From NCBI GenBank assembly GCA_004794655.1, contig SMMW01000585.1, positions 6,894,001 to 6,958,000 on the forward strand: a DNA stretch of 64,000 bases, written 5' to 3'. Position 1 is the first letter of the stretch, and the number at the start of each line of letters is the position of its first letter. The translations under genes and the position numbers were made by a program. This DNA is from Marisa cornuarietis. Its lineage: Eukaryota > Mollusca > Gastropoda > Architaenioglossa > Ampullariidae. Under the pieces are notes generated by a model, which ran no database searches, had not been told where the DNA came from, and saw nothing but the letters and a program-made list of their open reading frames with translations. Positions 36,291 to 50,153 of the stretch are shown in pieces.

Positions 36291-39200
36291 TCAGAAGTCT
36301 TCATAGAATGGATAATATTTGTGATCCAAAGCACTGAAAAAGAACAAAAAGCCTCTTAAAAAAATTAAGAATGCCAGGGGTACAAATGTAATAAAGCTAT
36401 GCAGTTACAATTATTTAAGGATCACATAAAATTATTTAACCCCCTAAACAGACTTAAATGAGGAAATCAAAATTAAAACATGGGGTTGAAGACAGTATAA
36501 GACAATCAATAAATGGAAAATGACATTTCCTCATTTGTGTTTAAATATGTTTTACTATTTCATAACTTAAACAATAACATAGACTCATCCAGGACAAGCT
36601 TACATTTCCTCTCTGTAGTTTCGAAAGTTTCTGTTTAGACTGAACAGTTGGGCCATTTCTTCTTCTGTGAGTTTAAAATCATACACCTATAATGAACAAT
36701 ATCAAAATTATTATAGCTAATGTTTATCAGCTTTATTGTCTTTAAAAAAAGACCTACAATAAGAGAATTTAAAAAGAAGCAGCGATCACAAAGTAAGCGC
36801 TAAAACTCTTTCTAGCAAATAATATCACAGTCACAAAAGTGAAGATTATTGCATTTCCAGTGGAAGTTTAAAAATATGTCTTAAAAAGATTACATGCTAT
36901 CTTAAATGATCTATTGTCTTAAAAGTCAAAAGTACAAGTATGTAAGATCTCTATCATAACTTTATCAACTTCAAGGAGGCTTTTAATAGAGTAGACAAAG
37001 CATTCACATCCTACTAATGCACAAAAATGCTGCAAGGACTGTAAGCCATATAATTGTTTTCTTATAAAATTTAATACACTTTTTAAAATTACACAGTAAT
37101 GCCAGTAAACACACAGCAATACCTGAAGGTTTTCTTCAATCCGAGCAGGTGTGACACTCTTGGGAATCACTGCAATATCTTGTTGAATAAGGAATCTCAG
37201 GGCAGCCTGTATTCAGTCATCATTAAATATCAGTGTCAGAGATGTAGCCAGCCTCAAAACTAATAAAAACTGTCTTATAATGTTAAAAGTACATGAATAC
37301 TAAAAATAGCAAGGTTGTGCAGGGAAAGAGAACATTCCAGACCTACTAGTCAGCGGTGTTGAAAAAAACTTGTACTGATAATTTTAAGGGCATTTCAAAG
37401 CTTTTAGATCTACATCACACTATAATCTGACGATAAATATCCTGAAACAAGGAATCTTAAAATTTACCTTATCAAAAGTTTTACTGAATACTGATAGTGC
37501 AGACAGTAGACTCTTTGATAGCTGGATTTTTTTTTAACTTTTAACACTGATGTCAATTTTGAATGTCAGGATGAACATTTTCTCCAAAGGAAAAATAATT
37601 TGTCATTACTTTCTGTAAAGATTGTAGTGCTATCTTATGCTTTTATGGCTTAGCATTGCTAACATATAACTGTATTTGATTTAGTGCAGTAATTGAGAAT
37701 GAATTAATCTTCAACAAAAACATTTTATTTCCTTTGCCCCTAAATATAGCTATAACTAAAATTTGATCACATTCAACTCTGGTATCATTATGAAAGATTA
37801 TTTTACCTGAGCTGATGATTTGTTGTATTTTTGGCCAATCTGAACTAAAACAGAATCTTTTAGGAGATTTACACTGCCACTGCAAAAATAAAAAACAAAA
37901 ATTAGTCTCACATAAAGTTGTTAAGTGCAAATAATAAAGCGGCTCACATTGCCATTGCACATTATCGTGTATGGTTGTTGGGAATTTTAATGTTTGGTAT
38001 AAATAAGAATTACAGACGTATTAAAGGCAGGATCATTATCCAGGATACCTAAAATATTTAGCTTCTTCTGAGTGTTATATATGCTAGCCATATTCTCGTT
38101 AAACTCAATGTTAAGTAAAGAAAACAAATTCAATCTCAGTTACAAAAATGTTTCTCACAACAATATGTCCTAGATATTCACATTAGCTCAGCCTTTGTTA
38201 CTGTTTCTCACTTTTTGCCAGGTGTGCCAAGGGGACCAAATGCAACTGGAAGTATGTTTTTAGACTTGCAATACTCAACTAGTTTCCTGTTTGTGAGGTA
38301 GCAGTTGACCTCAAACTGCAACACAAAATTCACCTTAAAATTTTTCAGTTAAGGCTACCAATTCACAAAATGTATGATGGCAATAAGACAATGGTCTAGT
38401 GCAAAAAAACTAACAAACAAACAAAAACGTTGTATACGTTGTCAAACAAAAATGATGAAATAGTAGAATAAAGAGAACAGACAGAAAATCATTTAGTAAT
38501 CAGATACCAAGGAGTAGGAGAAGGGAAATTTGAATTTTTGCCACTACCTGATTAACGGCTGGCTGAATTCGAGCTTCATCAAGCAGGCGTTGCAGTTGTT
38601 TGCTGTTGAAGTTGGAGCAGCCTATTTGTTTCACCAAGCCAAGGTCTACACAATCTTCCATTGCCTGAAAAAAATGTCACATATACCTTTTATGATTGTG
38701 GTTATCATTACTGATAGAGGAGAATGGTATCTCAAACAAAACTGGTGACAACTATCCTCTTTTGAGTTTCTTTTATCCAAAACATTATTGTTTTTAACAT
38801 TGTCAGTCAACTGTCTTCAATGAAAAAGAGTTAACCCATGATGTCTGGTCATCAGACGTGTGAAAAACCAGACTTTGGGCCAGCACTTATTATTTGTTTA
38901 CATGAGGGTGATGCCCATCCAACACAGATAAGAGCCTTCACTATCTCTTCGTTTCCATCTTTGATCAATTTCGTTGGGACATTGTCCACGCCCTGGAATT
39001 TACATCACTTCAGGCTCCAATTAGCCCACTTCACCTCTTCTTGTAGGACTTGCAGGTCCTCTGGGTCTGCGTTTCTCTCCTGGTTGTTCTGAAGGATGCT
39101 CAGGTCTGTCGTCAACAGAAAGGTGTAAAGGTTGCTGTAGCAACAAGGCCTTGCATACTCCATCAAGGCACTGTATAGCGGCTTCAGGAGCTCAGTACTC

Positions 39201-42200
39201 TTGTACAACCAAGTGAGTAAACTCTTTCCCACAACCAGATGTGCCAACGACACCCTCTGTCCCCAGTGCTGTTCACGTCTACCTGGGGAAAATCATGCAC
39301 GATACACTTCAGGACCATCACACCTCTGTGTCCATCAGATGGAGGTTGCTCAGTAACCTTTGCTTTGCTGACATCAATCTGACGGTGGGCAGAAACAGCA
39401 AGCTACTGACCCTCACCAACAAGCTCACTGCCAGTGTAAGTGCATAAGGGATGGACAAGAGCAAAGGCATGGTAAATACCACTGGATCTAGCACAGCACA
39501 GACAAGGATGAACAGTGTACAGCTGAAGGAGGTGCAGTTCTTCAAAAACCTGGACATGACCACTTCAAAGGACAGCAGACGTGTGGCAGATCAAGAGCAG
39601 CAACAATGGCAATGGCCAGCGTCAGCAAGATTTGGGACAGCAGAAGTGTCAGCTTCCACACCAAATTCAGGCTTTACAAATCTCTCATTGTCCCAGTCAT
39701 GTTGTATGGCTGCGAGACATGGACCTTACTCATGGAATTGGAATGACAGATCCAGCCATTTGAGATAAAGTACTTCAGGAGAGTCTTCCAGATCTCTCTA
39801 CAGGGAGCAAAAGACAAGCAACTTTGTCTGCAGCCTAGTCACTTGTCTGGTGGGTCCGCAGCCTCTGCTCGTTATCGTCAAGTGACAGAAGCTGCTGTGA
39901 TTTGGTCATGTCATCCGACATAACACCTTGCTAAATACTGTTCCTCAAGGATATGATGAAGGCGGTCATCATCGTGGCAAACAAAAGAAAGTCTAGGACT
40001 AATGTGAAGCAGTGGACCGGCTGTTTGCTGGAGGATCTTTTCACGCAGGTGCAAGATTGGCTCTTCTGGTGTGAGTTCATCTCTGCTACATCTCATCATG
40101 TCTTCCCTGCAACTGGTACCACAGGTGTCAGCTATGGGAGGAGAAGAAGAATAAGATCCCATCTCCTTCTGTCCCTGCATCTCCAGAAACTTACTTAACA
40201 GCAGGTCAACTGAATGAAATATGCTTCCTCACACGGTTATTAAACCAGCTAGTGTGTATGCCTGATTTGACATCATTGCCCTACTACACAATAGTATGCA
40301 AAGTGAATTATGTCCTAACGTAGCAGGAATAACTTTGTTATAGTAGGCTGTTAAGAAAGTGATTTGTAAAGACAATGGCTGCCATATTTGACTTATTCTC
40401 ATTACCATTTGTTGACCAAAAATATGCAATTAAAGATAATTTTAATCTTTTAAACAGTAATACATGCAAGTATATGAACATGATGCAAAAAAGTACATTT
40501 TCACTAAAGATGCCATTGTCTAAAGCACTAATGTAATCAAATGAACTTACACCCCATGTTTCAAGGTAGTCAACATCTGAAAAGAGAACTTTCCCATTTT
40601 CATCAACAGGCAAGAAATCTCCACCTTCCTGCAAAGGACAAAGCAAGAAAAACCCACAATGATTTTTATGCAACAAAAAATGCATATAGATACAAACACC
40701 TACAAAGGTGTATACAGGTGAACAGTAATGCAGATACTGCAGACAGGGTCTTATTTCAGCCAGATTCTTACTAATAAGAGTGATGATGATTCCTTAACAA
40801 ACAATAAAATTATATATGCTGCATCTGTTATACAGTCCAACTGATTTTGCTGTTGAAAACAACATTTGAAACAATGTACATTGTGTCTGCAAGATAAGGT
40901 GAAAGGTTTCATACCCAAGTAGTTTTATGGGAAGTGGTTTACTATATCTAGGGTACGTCATTTTGAAGAAGGATCACAATCCTCTTCTGGCACATTTTAC
41001 CTCCCCTGATACACCAGGTATTCATTAAGATCCTGACAATATATCCTTTTATATTGAGTTTTCTTCTCTTTTCAATGCTTGTTTCCCCTCTCAGAACCTG
41101 TCCTCCTCTGAAAGAGCAGGCATCCATTAAACATCATCCATCCCCCAACCCCCCCACACAAAAGGGCTAGGATTATTAAGGGACCATACTCATATGATAC
41201 AAACTATGTATGCCTACATCCATTAATTATGCCTGCATACACATGTATAAGCCAGCATGCCTTTTAAATCATAACATCCTTTACCAACCTTGTATCCCAA
41301 AGGCCAGTGCATCAAGTACAGGTCCAGATACTTTAAACCCAGGTCTTCTAAGGTCTTCTTCAAGCTTGGCTGTACGAGGTCTGGTTGATGACAGGTATTC
41401 CACAGCTGAAAATAAGTGTGACAAACCCTCTAATACATTTGCATGCACTGAGCATTAAAAAAAAATGATTATATTTTATGCATATCAAAGAAATAAGATT
41501 CTTAAATCCTTGAGGCCCATAACATGCTTGATAGAGTAAATGGACTGCAACGTGCACCTGTCTCATTGCCCAACCTATACTTCTCAGGAACCCACATTCA
41601 TAAGCTGGCTCAACTGAAGAAAGTAGTGCATGCCACAAGTCTATGTGTGCATGACACCTAGTAAATGTGCCACTGGCCTCTGAAGCTTTTTATTCCTTGA
41701 CTGCCTGCTTCTATACTAAACACAGTATGTGGTTCTGGATCACCTTCAGCATAACTTTACCATGCAGGCAGGCATAATTTGGTCAGTCCTGATAGACACG
41801 AAAGCCTTAATCTAAACTTGACAAAAGTTCACAAAACTCTTTCATTGATTTCTTTTTCTTTTTCCAACAACAGTAAGATTGACGAGCTGTTTAGCCTGAG
41901 ACTGAAAAAGCTACAGTGAATTCTTTCCAAGACACAAAGCAAGCATGCATACTGTTGCAACATTTTTCTCTCAGCACATAATCTTAAAAGTTGATTAAAA
42001 TAATGCAAATAATGGTCTAGACAAAGCTTAACATGTGTGGAAATAAATGTATGTGTGCATATGTTCAAAAGGAAACAAACAGTAAAAGGGTCAACTTTTT
42101 GTTTAATCTGTTCAACCGCAAAATTTGACATTTCATTTACAGTTAATAGCAGTCATGTAAAGCACAATTATGTTAAGCAGTTTAATGCACACAAGTATCA

Positions 42201-45200
42201 GCTTCAAAGAAAAATAAAGATGAAAGAAATTCGTGAAGTAAGCAGCACCCACAAGTTTCTAAAAGAACTCAACAGGAACAAAAGAATAATATATACCTTG
42301 CTAGTGATAAAAATGTCTTCTCTCTGTATTATGCCTTCAACAAATAGTTCCTTGAGAGCATGGCCCACAGCACGTTCATTTCTGTAAATGGCTGCACAAT
42401 CAAGGTGACGGTAACCACATCTCACTGCAGCCTTGACTGCTTGAATTACATCTTCTTCATTCTGTGGTCACATTTCAAAACAAAGAGGAGATTACATATG
42501 ACTGCAATAAATGTCTCAAAGAAATATAAAAGGAAAAACGTAAAATTATATATGAAGAAAAACTAATTTGAAGCCTTGGCTGGTAGGCCTGACGAGGGGG
42601 GGGGGGTCTTGTGTACCCAGGCCCACAGCTGTAAAGAGGGCCTGGCCTTGGTCAGGGGATTTCTTTCCTTCTTTTTACTTTTCTTGTTCTTTTAAAGGTT
42701 GACGTATCATCCCTCACTCTGGGGATTTTTTCTATGAAGCAGGGTACTACTGATTCTTTAACATAATTTTTTTCTCATTGACTAACTACTCACATGTAAA
42801 CAACTCTATGCTCAAGTAGTGATGTAGATCCTATAGTGCACTTCTCTTAATGTTTGCAGTCTATTTTACGTTACTGAATGAAATGTAGGTATTGACAATC
42901 GAATTGTAAGAATATTACTGGGAAAATAATTTACGATTACAATTACAAGGGACCCGGAGAATTTGTCTGTCTCGGGGTCCATGCTGGCTCTCGGTGGCCC
43001 TGTGGGCTGGGTGTTATGTGAGGTTTTAAAAGTAAGTCTTAAATCACCAGTCTCTATATGGTTGATGTTCTTAAATATAGTCTGAATAGTTGACTTGCCA
43101 CTTGAGACTGGGAGCTTAAAACTTATTTTCAAGACCACAAATCCACACAAGACAATGGAAATGTTTTAAGTTTAGCTTGGACTTAATGTCAAGTGTGGCT
43201 TCGATCCTCATGACAATATAGCAAAAATAACTATAGAAACATAAAATTACAAATGTACATTTAAAAAGATATTAACTGGAAAATTTGCATGCTTTTTTTC
43301 AACTCAAAGTAATGGAAACAACTTTTAATAGGTAAGAAGGGAACTGGATCTACTGATGGTCTCTTATAAGATTAATTAATGGCTTCTGCTTCAATTTACT
43401 GAGGATGTAATATTTAGTGTCCTTTCAACATGATCTAAGTTTTTTATTTTTTAAGGGCTGTCATCAGTGCCAGGTGATATTAATGCCTTAACGACCGTGA
43501 AATGTTGCTATAGCCACTATCTCATATGAAACTATTAATAATCTTTATCTTACTAGGTTGCAACATATGACCCTCGAAAGTTGACAAGAACGAGAACGAA
43601 ATCGATCAGAAGCATCTTAAAAAAGATATGCAGTTCTTTTATGATGAGGACAATTTTTGGTTTTGTTTATATGGTCCTGGAATGCTATGAATTTCTACAT
43701 ATTCAGGAGCCTATTGTTCGCGAACTGGTTTCGTGATGTGACATAAAATGTATGGCTACGAATAGAGCGTGAGAGCATGGAGGATCTCTTTGGGGAAAGA
43801 ATAGGTGTCAATATTTCATTAAACTTCAAAGCGTCAGCTGTTACGTTTGGACTGTGCTACTTTTTTGGAGTTTGGGTTATTACACTAATCCAATAATCAC
43901 ACGACTGCTCAATCCCTGTATGCAGACAGTGGAGCACAATCAGCGCGGGACGCTTGTGGGTGACTGACTGCTCCCTTGCTGCTCGGCGAGCCGCCCATGA
44001 AAGAAAGTGTGTCAAGTGATAGCAGACGACGCTGATAGCAATGTACAAAGATCGTTTACTTCTTTTGTACTCGCACACTAAAAAGTTACTGCGTCGGGCT
44101 GTTGGGTGGCATTTCTGAGGGTTTTTTTTTCTTGTTTGCGAAACACTCGGGGATTATTTGAACTGCGTTGACTTCCAGCAAATTGTTATAGATCTGCTTT
44201 ATGTAGCCAGTGATCTTGTTTGGATGGGAGGGGGAGGAGTGAAGAAACGTGTTGGTGGAGAAAGGACGAAAGTCGACCCTAAATGGTTGGAAGCAAAAGA
44301 ATTACAAATTATATATACTTTGTAAAAAGACGTACAACAGCTACCAATAATGAATCCAGCTTTATTAAATGGTTTCATTTTCGAGTGTTAAATAAAAACA
44401 TCGAAGATAATATGCTTCTTGAAAGGTTGACTATATCAGATTAATATATGACTGACTATAATCAAAGTTTGTTGTGTAACTACATTTAGAATAGCAGAAG
44501 CTCCACAAAATACTACAGAAACTTACATATGCCTCATTGCAGAATCAACATCTTAAATGTAAAGTGTTAATTAGTATATGCATAGAATATTACCATATAC
44601 ATATTACCATTCAATTAAGCTGCTACTGCAAAAAAAGCTACTAAAGTTCAAGAGAAAAAAAATGACTGAAGTTGCTGTAATTCTGGAAGGAATACTAAAA
44701 CACAAGGCACCAGTTTTAACACACAGAAAGAGAAGTGGTAAAATATATATATACTAGTGCATGGTGTTTCAAGTGCATCATTAGGGCATTAGCGTCCTTG
44801 TACATGTGAAGTGTTTGTATAGTGCACTTAGTATGGAAAGTCACTATATTCAGCTCCAAGAAAATACTAAACAGGTACTTCAGGTGAGACTGCATAATTG
44901 CATGTTAATTAACCAGAATACATCCTGTATTTATGACAAAAATATATTTATCATAATAAAATGTAAGAATTTATTTGTAAAAAAAACTGAATAAAATTCC
45001 CTTCCCTACCCCAAAATACCCAGTACTTTATCTGCTTAGTTTTTATTTCAAAACTGAACAAACTCTCCCCTATTATAATTGTCCATTGGATTAATTAACT
45101 TATCATTTGTCAGAGAAATTTGTAGTTCTATCAACTTCAAAAAAAATTAACTGAATCAAGGTCAAGGTTAGTCTGTTTTTGAGATCTACATTATTTTCTG

Positions 45201-45883
45201 TTTATACAATATGTACATCTGTATAGGTGATATCTATGATAATGGTATAATTACCTTGCCTATAGTTTTGTGCTGACCTAGGCATGCCAGGTAAGTAGAT
45301 CATGTGTTCCATATTCTGTCCAGCACTAAAAGTACTTACTGCACGCGGTGTAATGCTCCACACTGATGAACTATTTTGCGTTGCTTTGCATTCCGAACGC
45401 AAAAGCTGTCAAATTAGGGTGAATGAATCCCCGTGAACAAGAGTTAAAAAGCGATTACAGCATGCTCAAATGATAATGGTGGGCTGTCAACGTGGCCTGT
45501 ATCACACGTTATACCGAGGTAGGGCAGGGTCGTAATCATTACAATAATGTATACACAACAAACGTGTGTCAGAAGTCTTCGCAATAATAGGTAAATTATC
45601 CAACACGCAACAACAGAAAAACAGTATAAAGTTTAGGTGGAACATGATAGTTTTGCAATTTTTTTTAAAGGGGGCTTAAAAACAAGAATGGGCTATAGTA
45701 GGGCGAGGAGCCACGAATGCGAGCTAAAAAAAAAATAAAATGTTTTGCAAGCCATCGCAACGGTGAGGTGACTGCCGATAACCCACAGACTAGCATTACC
45801 TCTCTCGGAGCATACGTCCCCAGGCCGACAGCGGCAATGGAACGCCCGTTAAAAAGTTTCAGACTTGGGCAGCCAGACGCCAT
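36291..45883 (-). CDS. Aldo-keto reductase (aldose reductase-like, AKR1 type), 10 exons
   Basis: Cytosolic NADPH-dependent reductase of aldehydes or ketones. Exons (minus): 45883-45800, 42461-42297, 41405-41289, 40628-40551, 38664-38548, 38315-38212, 37879-37807, 37206-37123, 36686-36604, 36333-36291. GT-AG throughout, phases agree, total 315 residues, the family norm. N-terminus [15 protein letters not shown]. Catalytic tetrad visible: Asp49 ([11 protein letters not shown]), Tyr54, Lys83 (IFITSK) and His116 (LMHWP), with spacing identical to human aldose reductase (43/48/77/110). The NADPH-binding IPKS motif puts its Lys at residue 262, and the C-terminus is [13 protein letters not shown] as in AKR1B enzymes. 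The 3.3-kb first intron separates the tiny first coding exon. An in-frame upstream ATG at 45961 would add 26 residues; 45883 fits the family start better. Substrate unknown. Confidence 0.94.
39000..40175 (+). mobile_element. Decayed non-LTR retrotransposon reverse-transcriptase fragment
   Basis: Plus-strand pieces in shifting frames resemble the palm and thumb regions of endonuclease/reverse transcriptase LINEs: [35 protein letters not shown] (the conserved FADD is altered), then [10 protein letters not shown] and CETW-like sequence. Frame shifts and stops show it is dead. It sits in the AKR intron between exons 40551 and 38664, in the opposite orientation. Confidence 0.65.
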
Positions 45884-45889
45884 CGCGCG

Positions 45890-46110
45890 TTTTTTTCTCC
45901 TTTGTTTTGTCCACAGAAAGTTGACAGTCTTCCCCCCCGCGTAGCAAATCTCGATCAGCACCAGATCCTTTCTGCACAGATCGTCTCACGCGCGGCACAG
46001 CTGACTGCGCGGCGAGTAATCGTCATGCATGCACACAACCCTTGACCTTGGCTTTTGTTTCGCGTGAGGTCAGGCTAGGTCAAAAGGGAAACAACTGAAT
46101 GAGACGGGTT
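45890..46110 (-). promoter_or_regulatory. Upstream region of AKR gene, partly duplicated at 55845
   Basis: GC-richer block directly upstream of the AKR start. No TATA box seen. The part 45960-46105 is repeated at 55845-55985, including GCACAGCTGACTG, CACAACCCTTGA/CTCAACCCTTGA and GGTCAAAAGGGAAACAACTGA. Confidence 0.45.
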
Positions 46111-48090
46111 ATTGTTATTGGTTCATGTTTGTGGACGAGAACTCTTGTAGATTTTCTTTCACGCAACAACACCAGCTGTTGCAACATATACTGAGTCTAG
46201 GTGGAAGGTGGAGAAAGGAAAATCGAAGTGCACGCAGTGGTGGAAACCAGCGATAACATGTGCATGATAAACGTCACTCTCAACACAGACAACTCGACCC
46301 CGCACTTGACAATGCACGGCCTGTCGGGGGGTCGCCAGCTAATAGTACCCTGTGTGTAATAATGCGTTTCTTAAAAGGATCTTTTATTCAGGCCACTGTC
46401 TGTATAACTTGCTGACTTCAGCAGAGGTCTATGCATTTTTAGAAACCGACGACCTGTCAGGCTTATGCTATGACACAGACGTCACATAAAACCATTATGT
46501 CCAGTAAAGAACGTGTGTGCGTGTGTGTGTTGGGATTGACTTGTGCTTTTTACTCTTAATACAGGTCACTCAGCAACAGTTTAAAATTAACTGCTATGGA
46601 GTGGTGAATGAATTAATTATTTGTTAGGAAACGTGATTATAAAACACAGTAAATGAATGCTAACAAATCAAAACGAGCTTATAATTCTGCGAGAGTGCAC
46701 TTTTTTAATTGGCTTGCTCAAGTATTTAAAGCCGAGACAGACGTGATAAAAGTGACTAATTTATCGTTAAAAAGACTCTTTCGGATACGGTTTTGAATAA
46801 ATAAGGGAACACGGCTGAAGAAAGTGCAGCTGGTGAGACTTAATGTGCAGGAAGAACAAAGGGTTACTACACGTGTAAGCAGGGCACAGCCGTTCTAACT
46901 AGTACAAGTTTGTGTACCTTATCGTACTCAACAGTTTTGTCTCGCTGGCTGATAAATAAGTATAAAGGTGAACGACAAGTTGTGACGAGCAGTTTGACAG
47001 GATTGATGTAAAACATGCATCACGCGACATCAGGTTGGTTTACAACCTGTGAAAAGTTATTGGTCGAGGAAATTAAATGTCGTGTATCTTATGAAACTTA
47101 GCCTACAATCGTCATCAGAGCTAACAAACTTGCATAACTTTATAAAAGTCTAGCAAATGCAAGTATTGTGCGATATATTGTCAAGCACACAGCCTTCGTT
47201 GCGTCTGGTTTTCTGGACACTATCTCAATGCTGGACTATTTCTCTATTTTCTCTGACAAAAGACCACCTTCTTCTTCCATTGCTAAAATCACTTATCACT
47301 TTCCATCAAAACGTTTCCTTTTCTCAAACACACAAAACAAAATTTTAAAAAGACCATAGACAGGCAGGCAGGCAGGCAGCTGGTGGGTAGGCAGGCAAGA
47401 AACGTCGATTAGTACATGCTTTCATGGACTGATGGACAGATACATAGCAGCTGAGTATAGCTAACCTAGCAGGTAGGCGAATACGCCATGTACCGCGGAA
47501 TAACACGTTAAGACACTCTTCATCACTTCCAAAAATAATAATAAAATACCGGACACGAGTTCTCAAACGTTCAGAAAAACGCACATTACTGCGAAATACA
47601 TTTCGCTGCAGACAATGTGATAGGCGTTTGTGTAGGGACTGTCTTCAGAAGAAGACCATGTCCTCTGGCCAATAATAGTGTCGGCTGGAAAAAGGTGTTT
47701 TCCGCTGACTGCCGATGGTGAAATCGAGCGCACACCTTTGCGCTGCGATATGCGGACGTCCGAGTAAAGTTTGTTCACGCCCACTTTCGCTAGTGATGCT
47801 ACGTTACCTTCACTGGATGAAGCGTCAGATACAGTGTCGGACAATCGCGGCAAAACTCCCTGCCACGTATAGTCCTAGCTCATTTATGCAGCTCGTTGGT
47901 TCATCGGTCTTCCTAACGAAACCAACCACGAAGTTGAACCAATAACTTAATGAAGTCACAGGTAAGAATACATACATATATTTTGCATCATAATTCATGT
48001 CCTGCTTTCTTCAGGATATGCTTAAAATAGCAGCTCATTAACTTTGATATGACATCATCTGAATTAAAGACAAAATCCAGAATTCCCGAT
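46110..48090. other. Intergenic region between AKR and helical-protein copy 1
   Basis: AT-rich, no exon recognised. The segment 47690-47870 resembles the blocks at 57460-57625 and 63750-63930 and is described separately. Confidence 0.45.
47690..47870. repeat. 5' flank block of helical-protein cluster, copy A
   Basis: Shares GACTGCCGATGG, GCGCACACCTT, ATATGCGGACGTC and CACGCCCACTT with the block at 57460-57625, in the same order and orientation. It lies 5' of copy 1, so it may be part of the shared promoter region. Confidence 0.45.
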
Positions 48091-48098
48091 CAATCACG

Positions 48099-48106
48099 TA
48101 TAAAAG
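48099..48106 (+). promoter_or_regulatory. TATA box of helical-protein copy 1
   Basis: TATAAAAG 86 bases before the ATG at 48185, a normal distance for a short 5' UTR. About 15 bases upstream, CAGAATTCCCG is a weak match to a Rel/NF-kB half-site; this is only a suggestion. Confidence 0.55.
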
Positions 48107-48184
48107 AGGAGAGTTTGATAGCCTTTAGACAAATGATTGACTTTGTACGAATCTGGTCACTAGTCTAGACATACCATTTGAAAA

Positions 48185-48456
48185 ATGAACGCTTTGAGAC
48201 CAGTGACATGTGGTTTGTTGGCAGTCTCTCTTATTCTGGGTGAGTTTTATTTATCCCAGTTTAGTTTTCATTTAAAAACTTAAAGCAATTTGTACTGTTT
48301 CTCACCGGCGTCACTATTAATTACACAAACCTACCATATAGGTTTATATATATATATATATATTTGTATTTTTTTCAATTTGTCCAACCGACTGTTATTC
48401 AAACCATTGCGAGCCGTCCATAAAATTACTTTAAGGGATGCGAATAATAAAGAAGG

Positions 48457-48509
<53 letters not shown>

Positions 48510-50079
48510 TGTGCATGCGTGGGAGAGAGAGAGAGAGAGAGAGAGAAAGAGGAGGGAGGGAGGGTAAAACAGATTTAAGCGAGTTGGCTGTCGCAAACAC
48601 TTAGGTAAAAGGTATAAATTTATAGGACAGAAATTTTTGTCCTCACATTTTCATATGAAGTTTTGTACTTGAAGCTGTCTCAACATATGTGAACGCAAGC
48701 GCATTGCCACCAGCACCAGTCGACCAATCAGAAATCTCGACCCAAAAGCTGCAGGAACTAAAAGACGTCATCACGCAAGCAAGAACGGATGCCAATCGTA
48801 CTTTCTGGAACAATGTGAGTGTAGAGCATCGGGCATGGCTCTAGTAAGGTTGCTGTTGTTGAGCGTTAAAGTAATGCATATCTGGCCTCTCGTACTTGTT
48901 ACTGTTTGGACCCTTATGTCTATAAGTAGGCAGGTAGTTAGGACAGCAGGTAGACAAGGAGGTACAGTGTTCCCTCGCTACTTCGCGGTTCGTTTATCGC
49001 GGACTCGCTGTTTCGCGGGGTTTAAAAAAATATTAATGTAAAATATTTATCGCGGTATTTTGACTGTTTCGCGGGTTTTTGCGGTACTCCGGTCGCCGAT
49101 TGACTCAGTAACCGTCGCATCTTGTTTTCTTTCGCTGTGCGCAGCTACCCCATCAGCTCTTCCATTTACGTTAACAGCCGACTGTCGCGTGTGCCTAGTT
49201 TTCATCTGCGGTGTCGTGTAGGCTGTTTGTGAAATTTTCGTTAGAGACTGAATTTATTCAAGGCCTGCGATGCCACCTAAACGTTCATAACTCGCAAGAA
49301 GAGATCTGTTACGCCTACGCCTTTAGCGGAAGTAGTAGAAGCTACGTCCGATGCCGAAGATACTGCACCACCCGATGAAGTTGTGTCTTTAGAAGAGCAG
49401 GAATGCTCTTCTTGGCATTCTTCATCGCCATCGTCATCAGTACTGTTCAGCTAATTAATCTATTATTCTAGCTGTATGGCGTATCTTCAATGGTGACTAC
49501 CCATATCAAATTTTTAAAATTACATATCTAGGTTTAAGAATTTAAAACATTTTTATGAACATTTAAGTAGAAGTATTTAAAAGGTACGTGTACATTGTGG
49601 GAAAGGGATATGTATAAGAGTGTGGGGAGGGTTTATAAAGACTTAAAATAATGTATAACTACTAAAAATAGTATAGCGTCCCTACTTCGCGGAAATTCAC
49701 TTATCGCAGGTGGGCCTGGAACGGAACACCCGCGATAAGTGAGGGATTACCGTATTCGAGATGAAATGATAATTGACTGGATGGATAGTAAGGTGAACAC
49801 CTTTCTCTGTGGACGCGTGTACTATACAAAGTATTTTTTACACAAGTGGATTTAATCTCTGCGATTTTTTATCTTCGTTTTTTTTTAATTCTTGACGCAG
49901 TGCCTGACAATAGTTTCAAAACCTGCCTGCAGCAACAATGAAAATGAGTCACCTGACAGGAAAGACCTTCCACACTTTGTGTTTCACCAGAACGAATCCC
50001 AAGGGGTGAGGGCCTACTGAACGACAGTAGGGAATTAAATCATTGGAAAATTACAAGACAAAATTATGCCACATATGAG

Positions 50080-50153
<74 letters not shown>

